Under the pieces are notes generated by a model that saw only the letters and a list, made by a program, of their open reading frames with translations, ran no database searches and was not told where the DNA came from. The translations under genes and the position numbers were made by a program. This document shows, piece by piece, positions 34,243 to 44,316 of a stretch of DNA of 64,000 nt. Source of the DNA: Diplosphaera chodatii (lineage: Eukaryota; Chlorophyta; Trebouxiophyceae; Prasiolales; Stichococcaceae); assembly GCA_032358165.1 (NCBI GenBank), contig JAALGY010000032.1:1922001-1986000 (forward strand), in the 5' to 3' direction. How positions within the stretch are numbered: the stretch's first letter is position 1; every line of letters begins with the position of its first letter.

Positions 34243-37085
34243 ATGGCTGGCGGTGACGACGTCAACATGGAGCAGGCTGGCACCACAGCCTCTGAAGCAC
34301 CTACGACAAGCGTGCAGCAGTCTGCGGCAGATCAAAATGTAGCGGGTTGGTTTTACCTTGACACAGGAGGTCAGCACGTTGGGCCCTTTACAACAGATCA
34401 GCTGGCAGGTGGGTCCAGAGCTGTAAGCGCTATGCATCCGATACAGCTGATCTGGAATTCACGCCACAATTGCAGTGTGCGATGCTTTTGCATGTTGTTT
34501 GCAGCATACCACGCCAGTGGGTATGTGCCACGGGACACGTATGTGTGGGCGCAAGGACGCCCCGAATGGCAACCGCTGCACAGTGTGCCCGAGCTTGCAA
34601 TAGCTTCCACTGGCACAGCTGCTGCGCTTGCTGAAGCAGATGGGCTCAGCACAGCAGTGCGCCAGACAGAGAACGCAGTGGACAGCGCCAGCGATGCTGC
34701 GGCGCAGCAGGCAGCTACGCTCAGGCCAGCAGGCGATGGAGGAGCTGCTGCATCTGCAGCCCCATCAGCAATTGTAGCTGCACCTGCAGCAAGGCATGAT
34801 CCCATGGCAGCCTTCACAGCTGAGATCTCAGCCATTGAAGCAGTGAGCTATAGCTTCACTCTCAACATGCTCCTGTCCACCTACCGTCTCTGCCGTGCCA
34901 GCCCGTAAATTCAATGTTCAGCCCAATGCCTGATGACCTGAGACAACCATATCCACTTTCTGCTGGCATTGCAGGAGAATGAAGCGGCAGAGGCGCCGCC
35001 GTCTCCGGAGGAAAAGTCCTTTGTGGATGACGACGGAACGGCGTACGAGTGGGACCCGACCACCCGGCGGTTCGTGGAGGTGGGAGAGGGCGGCCGCACA
35101 GCCGCTGCCCCGGGCCTGCAGTACGACGAAGCGGACATGACATTTGAGGCCGAGGATGAAGCCATACCAGACATTCCGGAGGAGATGAAGGTCGGCGCCT
35201 GAGAGCCTATGCGGCAACTTTGGGATGCAATTGAAGCACACAGGCGCTGGGTCGGAATGCCTGCTGATGTCTCACACGGCTCCAGCACCCCCTGCAGGCT
35301 GCCCAGGCTGCACGCGACGCGGATGGTGCGGATGAGGCAGCGGCGCCGGGCAGCAAGCGGAAGCAGCCGGACCAGGCAAAGCTGGATGAGGCAGTGGAGC
35401 GCGAGAAGGCGAAGCAGCTGAAGGCAAAGCAGGATGCCAAGGAAAAGGCGAGCAGCACCTTTGCGCTGTCGATGGTGTGATTGACACGCAAATAGATGAA
35501 GGTGACAAAGGTCAGTATGCGGGGCCAACTGCTGCCTGATCGATTCCGTCAGCCCAGCTTCATCCTTGCAGGCTAAGTGGTTCCAGCTTCAGAAGAACAG
35601 CAGCGTGTATGTGTCGGGGCTGCCGTCAGATGCTACAGAGGCAGAGATGGTGCGTGTGTTCACCAAGTGCGGCGTCATCAAGCTTGACGACGAGGCCAAG
35701 CCCCGCGTCAAGGTGTACAGGTGCTCCCGCTGACTGACGCTGCCGCCATTTGGTAGCTTGGTTGCCTCCAGACTGCCAGCCTGTGGAACCCCCAGCCCAG
35801 TGGGCTTGCTCTGAGGCATATGCATGCTGTTGACGCCTGCTGCAGTGTGATGTAGTTATTGCAAATGCAGGGACGAGGATGGCACTGGTAAGGGCGATGG
35901 CCTGGTGACGTACCTCAAGCAGCCGTCTGTGGACCTGGCGATTCAGATCCTGGATGGCACACCGCTGCGGGATGGCGGCAGCCAGAACATGTCAGTGTCA
36001 CAGGCAAGCGTACTGTATAATGCTGGTCTGACTGGGTCGCAGGCGGGACTGTGTCCACGTCATGCTATTGCATTTGTTTGCACCAGCATGTTCACAGCAA
36101 CTGTTTTCGACTGCAGGCAAAGTTCGAGCAGAAAGGCGACTTTGTGGCCAAGAAGCGCGCCCCAAAGAAGCGGAAGAAGAAGCTGCTCGAGAACCAGGTC
36201 AGGAAATCCCACTCTGCGCGCCATGTTACAGCAGCTATGGCCCCACGATGCACATATTGGCGAGCCCTTCACTGCCTCCTGCCCACCCCATGCCACTGTG
36301 AAGCACAAGGATCCGACGGTGCAAAAGACGTCGTGTCTGTCATGCAGGAAGAAAAGGAGCTGGGCTGGGGCGGCTTTGACGATGTTGCGCCTGCGCTCAA
36401 GACCACTGTGGTCCTGAAGTGCATGTTTGCGCCAGAGGAGTTCGAGTCCGACTCGTCGCTGCGGGAGCAGCTGCAGGACGACGTGGGGGTGGAGGCGCGC
36501 AAGCTTGGTGAGGCAGATGTGTTTCCCATGAACAGGCCGTTTCTGCGGACTGCCATCTTCACCTCTCAACACCCTGCGCTCAACGGTCCAACACTGCACC
36601 GTACTGATGTTCCAACAGGGCCGGTGGAGAAGGTCAAGGTGTATCATACCAACCCGGAGGGCATCGTCACAATCAAGTTCCATGATCAGCCCGCCGCTGA
36701 GCAGGTGCTTGCAGTCATCTCAGGCCAAGGCAGTTCCGCCACCAGTCACGGGCGTCAGCCACCTGGTGTCTAGCTGATAAGTCATGTGAAATGTGTCGAT
36801 CATACCACGGGCAGCGTTGGAAGGGGTACCCAACAGAGCAGCTGCTGACTGCTGCGACACATGGTGCAGTGCATTGCGGTCATGGAGGGGCGGTTCTTCG
36901 GGGGGCGGCAGATAGAGGCGGCGCTGTGGGACGGCATCCAGCAGTTCCACGTCAAGCCCAGCAAGAAGTCGAAGGAGGAGACCGAGGCTGAGGAGCAGGC
37001 GCGGCTGGAGCGCTATGCCGCCGAGATCGAGGCTCAGGAGGCGCCGGCCCTGGAGCCGCCCGTCCCGCTGGCCGAGACCGCTTGA
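34243..37085 (+). CDS. GYF domain + two-RRM splicing factor, Tat-SF1 / CUS2 / plant ELF9 type
   Basis: The start is ATG 34243 (MAGGDDVNMEQAG). A GYF_2-like domain (GWFYLDTGGQHVGPFTTDQL ... GYVPRDTYVWAQGRPEWQPL) is split by an intron. An acidic region follows (YEWDPTTRRFVEVGEGG), then a Lys/Ala-rich helix. RRM1 runs from SVYVSGLPSDATEAEMVRVF to DGLVTYLKQPSVDLAIQIL (35600-35960), followed by a basic stretch (KKRAPKKRKKKLLENQ). RRM2 is a U2AF-homology-type domain: TTVVLKCMFAPEEFES, LREQLQDDVGVEARKLG, VEKVKVYHTNPEGIVTIKF, and AVMEGRFFGGRQIEAALWDG. The tail is charged and stops at 37083-37085. The family acts in U2 snRNP/SF3B1 recruitment, and Arabidopsis ELF9 links it to flowering-gene splicing. 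The GYF module precedes the RRMs as I recall for plant members; human Tat-SF1 lacks it. Confidence 0.9.
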
Positions 37086-37389
37086 CTGAGCCTGAGTGAC
37101 ACGAGCCGTCGGCGTCGCAACTCCGTCAGCTGCAAGTGCTGCAGTTGCAACTGTTGCAAGTCGTCAGCAACTTACCATGCACAGACAGCATGAGACACAG
37201 TGTTACCCGGTCTCGCACCAGGCCACCCTGTGCTGTACACCTGAGTATGCTTCCATGCCGATCACAGCCCTCGAGCCACAACAGCAGCACTTCACATCTG
37301 CACAATACACATGATTCCATAGGCCTGGTTGCGAGTGCTGTACGCCGCGTCGCAGTGGGCTGAGCTTCGGGCTGCCTGTTAGATCACCA
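37086..37389. other. Intergenic, Tat-SF1 3' UTR and CoaE promoter
   Basis: A short tandem gap with a run of TGCAAGTGCTGCAGTTGCAA-type repeats of TGCA near 37130-37160. No coding content is supported. Confidence 0.35.
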
Positions 37390-38678
37390 ATGCGCATCAT
37401 TGGCCTGACTGGGGGTATAGCGACTGGCAAGAGCACCGTGTCAGCGCTCTTTGCCGGCCAAGACCTACCAGTGGTAGATGCTGACATCATCGCGAAGCAG
37501 GTTGTGCAGAAGGTGCGACGGTGTTGCAGTTACGCCCAAACCTGTTGAGCGGCACATGGTTGCACGCATAGTTTCGAACGGTTCGAGCTTGTGCAGACGA
37601 CGTCGCTCAATTTCATGTTCGCAGGGCCGCTGGGGCTACCGCCGTGTTGTCAAGACATTCGGCAAGGAGATCTTGCAGGCTGATGGTGTGCATGTATGGC
37701 AAATACATGCGGATCCTGTGCATGCTGTCCACACAAACCCGCTGGAACTGGGCGGTGTCAATTAGCCTACAGAAGCTCATTGCATGCAGGCGAGATCGAT
37801 CGGAAGAAGTTGGGATCGATCGTGTTCAGCGACCCGCACCTGCGGCAGCAGCTGAACGCGGCCACGCATCCGCTGGTCATCCTGGAGATGCTCAGGCAGC
37901 TGCTGGTGCATTGGCTGCTGTTCCGCTTCGTGGTGGTGAGCTGCTGTGCTCGTAGTGTGGATGCACTATGTACTTGCAGACGTCCTTCACCGCGAGTGCT
38001 GCTGTGGGCGCTGCTGAGCAGACATTGACGTCATGTATCATGGCAGGTAGTGGATGTGCCGCTGCTGTTCGAGGGTGGGCTGGACCGTTTTACATCCATG
38101 AACATGACGGTTGTGTGCGATGCCGACACACAGCGACGGCGCCTCATGTCCCGTGACAACTCGCAGCAAGCTGCAGCTGATGCCCGCATCAATGCGCAGG
38201 TGCATTCGTCAGTAGGGTGTCACTTTTGGCTGCGCTGAGGCATTGCAGTGAGTCGAGAGTTTGAAGAGCTGGTCTGCCACTGTGCTTACTGTGGCGCCAA
38301 TCAGCTGCAGATGCCATTGGAAGAGAAGGCACGGCGGTCGAAGCTCGTGATCGATAACAGCGGCAGCCTCGAGGAACTGCAAAAGAAGGTGAGTGTTGGC
38401 TGTGTGGACACGAGTTATTCTCTAGATCTTCCTTGCTGCTTCCGGTCTCTGGAAGCTGTGGTTGCGTCAAGTGCTGCTGTGTGACACGGATGCATGTTGC
38501 GCAGGTGCAGGCAGTCAGCGGCGTGCTGAAGGATCACAACACGTTTCGTGGGCTGCTCAGCAGTCCGCTGAGCATTGTATTGGCGCTGATTGCGCTTGTA
38601 CCCAACCTGCGCCGCTATGCACAGCTGTCCTGGCACAGGCTATGGCAAGGGCGGCTCGACTTCGTTTCAATCCAATAA
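37390..38678 (+). CDS. COAE: Dephospho-CoA kinase
   Basis: This enzyme catalyses the last step of coenzyme A synthesis, phosphorylating the 3'-OH of dephospho-CoA with ATP. The start is ATG 37390: [20 protein letters not shown], with the P-loop GGIATGKST at residues 8-16. The substrate-binding [10 protein letters not shown] follows. Later exons give [48 protein letters not shown], the [13 protein letters not shown] motif (exons meet near 37940/38050), [20 protein letters not shown] (lid) and [20 protein letters not shown]. This covers a full CoaE domain. A C-terminal extension of about 45 residues has a hydrophobic segment ([14 protein letters not shown]), like the membrane-anchored plant and animal enzymes. 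The stop is at 38676-38678. Confidence 0.95.
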
Positions 38679-38837
38679 CAAGTTTGCAAGGAATGCTATT
38701 GAATATGGTACAAGCAATACTGCGCTCATACTGTCTCCCATGAAGCCGTCAGTGATTCATGACCAATCTATACAGGGGTACTATACACGGTCTTTCGAGA
38801 GTCCTCCAGGCCCACAACAGGGCAATGCCACCGCTGC

Positions 38838-41090
38838 CTACAGCTTTGCGGGAGGCGTGCTGGCATCCAGCATCTGCGCCACCATTTCAGCAATAGCCAG
38901 AGACGAGGTCAGTCCGGGAGACTCGATGCCGAATAGGTTCACCAGGCCAGGCACCCCATGCTGCGGTGGACCCTGCACAGTGCAAGGATGTCGGGTTGCG
39001 CATGCCGCCGCCTTGAATGGTCAGGGTGTATGTGTAGCCACGCAGCAGCAGCTCCTCTAGGCTGCAAGCACTGCAGGTGAGCAGCAGCTGCAGTTCCAGG
39101 ATAGAGGCTCCCAGTGAGCATGCCTGCACGACGAAGTCGACTCCGGGCTGCCCGGGCCCCGCCAACTTGGGGCGGATGCCGGCGTAGGCGGGCGCCAGCT
39201 GCCCGTCCGCCAGCCCTGGCCAGTACTTGCGGATGGCTGCAGGCAGCCAGCCACGTCAGTCACACAGTCGCTGGCAACGCCAGCTGCTGCATCCTCACAG
39301 GCAGCCAAGTGCGGCAGCACCAGATTATGAGCTCATAAATGTCGCTGTCCTATTGTCAACACGAGGAGCACCTGCGTAGAACTTCTCGGCGCGGGCAGGG
39401 TCCACGGAGTAGTCGGGCCCCTGGTCGGGGTCCCACGTTACCCACTCCGAGTCAGGGCCAAATTTGGCGCCCCCATCCAACGTCAGCGTCAGATGCGTCC
39501 CCAGCCCCGCGTCCTCTGGCATCGGGTAGATCAGGTGCCGGAAGGGCGCCTTCCCTGCAGGAGACGCGCGACACTTGGACAGACCAAGATGGTGGCAGGG
39601 TCCTGATGACTGCAATCAGGCATGTGATTGGACTGAACGTCATTGGTGAAACCGATAGATAGCCACACCTTGTAGCTTGAGGTAGCAGCCGCGTGCCAGG
39701 TGGATTGGCGGGATGAGCTGGCGTGAGAACCCCGCAAACCGCTCTGCAATATGCTGCGAAGCATATAGAGTGCTCAGCTCGCAACAGATGCAAACCAGCC
39801 AGAGTAGCTGCAGCGTGCTGTACCCACAAACAAACAAATATGCGAAGGATCCATGATACCTGCGCCCAAAGCCCCGCGGAGTTGACAACACAGTGTGCGT
39901 GCAGCATTTGCCGCTCGCCGGTCTTCACGCTCTCGACATACACTGACTTTCTGGGGCCTGCAATGGCCACACTGCTCGTGACGCCTTTGCATAGCAGCTG
40001 GTCGCATGGCATCGTCCTGGGATAGCACAGCCACGGAGCGCTTTGCCTACCTGTCACATCCGCTCCAAGCACTCGTGTGTTGAACAGAAAGCGCGCGCCA
40101 TCTGCCTCTGCATCCTCATGCAGCGCCTGCATGAGTCTGCGAGGGATGCGTGAAAGCATTCAGGAGCAGCAGGCAGAGGCAGCTGGTGGCAGTCTGCAGG
40201 GGGAAATCCTGGTCCACATGCAACCGCAGGCCCCCTCTGCCAGCATGCTACGAGCGTGTAATGCTTGTGCATGAAAACAGTGCGAGCTGACACCAGACCT
40301 GCCACAACTGCTCACCCTTTCCCATCGACAATGCCAGTGCTGGGAGAGAAAATTGCCGCCAGGCACTGCAGCTCCGGCTCCATTGTGCGCGCCTCCTCCA
40401 CCGTGATCCACTGCACGTCCACCGCGCCATTCAGGTGCGCATTCCTGTGCAGCGCCCGGAGTTTGTCGACCTGCAGCGTCACTGAAGCAGCATCATCGAC
40501 AGGTGGTGGATGCATGAAGGCCTCTGTGCAGAGTTGCACGCTTCACTATAGCGCGCCTGCTTCTCTGATGTTGCCACCACCAGCTTGCCGAGCCGCCGGT
40601 GTGCTACGCCTCTTGCAGGACAGTACTCATACAGCATATGTCGCCCCGCCTGGCATAGCCGTGCCTGCACTGTTTTGACATGACCTCAGTGCCCGTACGT
40701 CACACGCAAACATGCCAGGCCACAAATGGTCTGACTGCAGAGAAGCGCAGCCAATGAGCATACCATTCGGAGCATGCATACAGTGCCCACCTTTAGACTA
40801 CCCGGCGGATAGTAAAGGCCACTGTGGATGACCCATGAGCCGCGGGCGCTGGTGTGATGTACTGAGTCGCTCTCAGCCTCCAGCACCATCACACGGTATC
40901 CCAATGCAGCCAAACGGCGCGCAGCTGCCAGGCCAACCACGCCTGTGAGGACAATGGACGGCAAGTCCCCTCTGCAGCGTGCCCTGAGGCAGCTGAACCT
41001 GACCACATCTGTGCTCAAGCAGCTCACATCCGTCCGTCATCTGCTCAGTGGCTCACCTGCTCCTATGACAATGACGTCCCTCGACTGCAT
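38838..41090 (-). CDS. L2HGDH: L-2-hydroxyglutarate dehydrogenase (FAD-dependent)
   Basis: L2HGDH oxidises L-2-hydroxyglutarate to 2-oxoglutarate, removing a by-product of malate dehydrogenase; it is mitochondrial in plants and animals. The start is ATG 41090: [12 protein letters not shown] joined to [20 protein letters not shown], giving the Rossmann GxGxxG and a terminal Glu. Family signatures follow: [140 protein letters not shown], and finally [20 protein letters not shown] with a TAG stop at 38840-38838. No targeting peptide precedes the Rossmann fold, so an upstream coding exon is possible. One intron has a GC donor. Confidence 0.93.
40471..40556 (-). other. GC-AG intron in L2HGDH
   Basis: The exon ends GAGAAGCAG followed by GCGCGC. 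The acceptor CTGCAG precedes GTCGACAAACTC. The join [17 protein letters not shown] aligns without a gap to the human protein. The only nearby GT donor (in CTATAGTGAAG) would add residues, so the GC donor is preferred but not proven. Confidence 0.75.
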
Positions 41091-41775
41091 GGCGGCAGCC
41101 TGCGAGCTGCGTGCAGCCCGACAGTCTATCAGGCTGTAGTTTACGTTTTTACGCTGCCTACATGTAGACAACTGCTCTGGTGGCAAGCAGGTATTGCTGG
41201 CAACAACTGTGGTGAACAGGCAATCAATCAAGTCATGTGCGCATGCACCGATCCAGCAGGAGGCCTGCCAGCCGCTGCACACTACAACTGTGAATGAGCT
41301 TTGAAACAGCTCGGGAGTGGCCTATGCTGGTATTGCGTGACAGAAAAAATCCTGGTAAAGAGCTCAGTGTGCTTCCAAGTAGCTGAGTTGCAGACCAAGG
41401 TTACCGCATGCTTGACTGGCAAACGACGCTCACGACCAGCCAATGCAACCCGTCAGCTCCTTATGCAATATGTCACATTGCCGGAAAGAGCAGTCTTGCG
41501 TTGCACATGCCGCAAGCCTGTAGCCTGTAACTACATCGACCCTCGGTCGAGACTCCAGACAGTCGCAGGATGCAGCTTGCCTGTGATTATGTACATACCC
41601 CAGATGTAGTGTCAGTCGGCAAGAGGATGGCTGCCAGCGACGTTGGTGGCCACGTGCGGCACAGTATTGCAGGTCGTCGGATCTAAACGTTGCCCGGCAT
41701 CATCATCTGGCAGCCTACCCTGGGTAGCCATGGCGATGCCCACATCTGTTGTTCGACACCTGGTGGGTCTGTTTC
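41091..41775. other. Intergenic, L2HGDH promoter and cysteine synthase 3' UTR
   Basis: 685 bases between tandem minus-strand genes. No clear minus-strand TGTAA and no family-level coding match. A missing 5' exon of L2HGDH (targeting peptide) could lie here. Confidence 0.35.
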
Positions 41776-43684
41776 TCACGTGTCACCAACGAAGTCCAAG
41801 CTCTGAGACCTATCACTGCGGTGCAGCTGGTACGACTCCAGGTACTTCGGGTTGTGGAACTTGCTCAAGTGCCTGCAGAGATGAAGCAGGCACCCCGTTC
41901 TGCAGGCGGCACCTCTGGATGCAGCAGGTTCAGAAGGCATCCACACAGTTGTAGGAGCAAGGCTGTTAAGTACCTTTGACCGCCATCACATAGGATGGTG
42001 ACGATGGTGTGCCCTGGGCCAAGCTGCCTTGCCACTTTGACCGCACCCACACAGTTCATTGCTGCGGACGACCCCACAAATAGGCCATCAGAGTGCAGCA
42101 GGTGTTGCGCCTGCAGGGGAGTATGAGCACCCTCACCATCGAATGCAAGCAGCTGTGTGTCACTAACACATGCTAATCTGCCTGCTGTGCGCTGATGTCA
42201 TCCGCAGGACAGCACACGCTTCACATCATTCTGCCCCGACACACCATGGACACAGCCTCCTGATCGCTGCCGCGCACTGCTGAGTCGATGTGCGCCTGGG
42301 CAAAGTTGGCGGTGAGGCGGTTCAAGCCAATGCCTTCCACAATTGTATCATACGGGTTTCGCAGGCGTGTACCCTCTGCCTCTGCCTTGGCGTACAGCAC
42401 TCCACGTGTCACCTACTGCAAGCCACAGGTGCAAGTGTGAGGGTGGGAACACGGGGACGCAAGCATTAAACCTGCTGTAGTGCCTGTGCATGCAGGCCGA
42501 CGACAGATGGCACACATGCATGTGTCTGTGCATCCGTAGCCATGGCAGGCACCTTGTTGTACAGGCTGGACCCCGGAGGATCCACAAGCACCACCCGAAT
42601 CCTGGGGTCATGCTGCTTCAGCACTTGTGACACGCCAGCAAGGGTGCCGCCGGTGCCGGCGCCCGCCACAAATGCATGCAGCTGACCATTTGTTTGGTCC
42701 AGAATCTCTGAGCCTGCAAGAGGCCGAGTGAGACTTGAGAAGTGAGGACAGAGGAACGCATGAAAGTCTCTGTGTTGCTGACACAGCAGACATCGATGAC
42801 AAGCACTGGATGCCAGGCTGATGCGCACCGGTTGCATAATGGGCGCGCATATTGGCGAGGTTCTCAAACTGATCAGCAAACACAGCGTCTGGAGTTGCTG
42901 CTGCACGGCGCCGCGCAATGTTCACAAAATGGTCCGGGTGCGAGATGGAGACCGGCCGCACCCGCTGCACTTCCGCACCTGCATCGATAGGGCGTTTGGT
43001 CGGGCAGTAGCTTGGGCGTGACTACCTGAATGCAGTATGTACCGGGTTCGAGCATCATCTCCTCCGGCGTTCTGGTCCCGTCAGAAAGCAATGCGGCTCG
43101 CACCCAGCGCCTCTAGCAACTGGCTCTTCTCAATCGCGGCGTCGTCAGGCATCGCAATGAAGCACCGGATGCCACGTGCAGCCGCGACCATGGCCAGGCT
43201 GACGCCAGTGCTACCCACGGTGCCCTCCTGCAACAGCATGCAACTTGTTCGACCAATCTTAGAGGTCACGCTGAGTATCACTTGACATCGCATCGTACAA
43301 AGCCGGGGCAACACACCGCCACCAGGCCGCCAGGCCGCAGGCGCCCGCTCGCAAGCGCCTCCTCAATGACCTCCAGCGCCACACGATCCTTGACGCTGCC
43401 GCCTGGGTTAAGGAACTCTGCCTTGCCTAACACCTGCAGGTGAACAAACCTCAGCTGGTTACCAGCTATGCGGCAAGGGGTGTATGGTGCTACGGCACCG
43501 AGGGCATGGTCGTGGTGTCACCGTGCACCTGACTCACCCTGCAGCCTGTCGCCTCGGACAAGCTCCTGATCAGCACGAGCGGCGTATTGCCTATGAGCTC
43601 GTGCAAGCCATCCGCACACTTGCTGGGCAAGGGCGTCTGCTGCTGCCGACGGCCGGCCTGCAGGACAGCATGCAGCAGAGACAT
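41776..43684 (-). CDS. PLP-dependent cysteine synthase of the Mcy1 / Ygr012w (cysteine synthase 2) type
   Basis: The start is ATG 43684 (MSLLHAVLQAGRRQQQ). Fold-type II PLP enzyme motifs are in order: LHELIGNTPLVLIRSLSEAT; LGKAEFLNPGGSVKDRVAL with the PLP lysine in SVKDR; EGTVGSTGVSLAMVAAARGI; FIAMPDDAAIEKSQLLEALG; VNIARRRAAATPDAVFADQF; ENLANMRAHYATG; FVAGAGTGGTLAGVSQVL (phosphate-binding loop); VVLVDPPGSSLYNKV; NPYDTIVEGIGLNRLTANFA; GLFVGSSAAMNCVGAVKVAR; LCDGGQRHLSKFHNPKYLES. The stop is TGA at 41778-41776. The PDDAAIEKSQ...VNIARRRA signature separates it from ordinary plant OAS-thiol lyases and joins it to the fungal mitochondrial outer-membrane Mcy1 group. The probable reaction is cysteine formation from O-acetylserine and sulfide. 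Confidence 0.93.
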
Positions 43685-44316
43685 ATGACAAGCTCACTGG
43701 CTGATAGCCATCGTGTCAATGTGCAATCGGAGGAAGTCTTGATCCGAAACGGCACCCCTGGTGGGTCACCTGGTATGCCAGCAGCAAAGCGGCAGCTGCG
43801 CTGCAAACCAATGCAATGCATGTCGCTAGCGGGGCCTGCTCAACGAAGTGCATTGCAGGTGGTGAAATGTGTATAAAATGCGCGTTTGCTCGTGGTTCCT
43901 ACAACCCCAACAACGAGCATGCTGGCTGTGGAGGGTGTCACGCAGCGGCGGCATCATTTACATGACCTATGACACCCAGCAAATAATGCAGCACGCGTCT
44001 TCAGCAGTGTGCATTGTCTTGCAATTGAGGAAATGCTTGCACATGGGTAGTGAGCCCGCGCAAGGGTGGTAAAATCGGTGAAATAGGATCTGCAGGAGAG
44101 CGAGGGTGTTGTCTGACAAAGCTGCAACATAACAGCTGCATAAGTTGCACGTGCAGACTCCCTACATATCCACAGTCAAGGTCCAGCACAGATTTCACAG
44201 TCACGTAGCAGTTTGCTCGTTTGCCATTCTGCGACTCCGCTACAGATCAGTTTTTTGCACATGCAGAATAGCTGAAAAGCGTTTCGGACCTGCTTGACAT
44301 TGTGTCTAGTGGCGAC
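43685..44316. promoter_or_regulatory. Divergent promoter region, cysteine synthase / HAD-like
   Basis: 632 bases between opposed starts. It contains the TATAAAA candidate at 43872 and an AT-richer patch at 43960-44230. No coding sequence is supported. Confidence 0.45.
43872..43878 (+). promoter_or_regulatory. TATAAAA box candidate
   Basis: A perfect TATAAAA lies in the divergent region between the cysteine synthase (-) and HAD-like (+) genes. It is oriented toward the HAD-like gene whose ATG is at 44317, implying a long 5' UTR or a 5' UTR intron. It could also be chance in an AT-rich patch. Confidence 0.3.

Noticed and set aside
35200..35480. A GC donor (AAG|GCGAGC) in the Tat-SF1 gene near 35448
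   Set aside because: A canonical donor, ATG|GTGTGA, slightly downstream also keeps phase with the next exon, so the GC donor is not required.
43230..43240. Apparent loss of the substrate-loop Asn in the cysteine synthase (GSTG instead of GNTG)
   Set aside because: As I recall, the Mcy1-type subfamily normally has GSTG at this site, so it is a clade feature rather than a defect.
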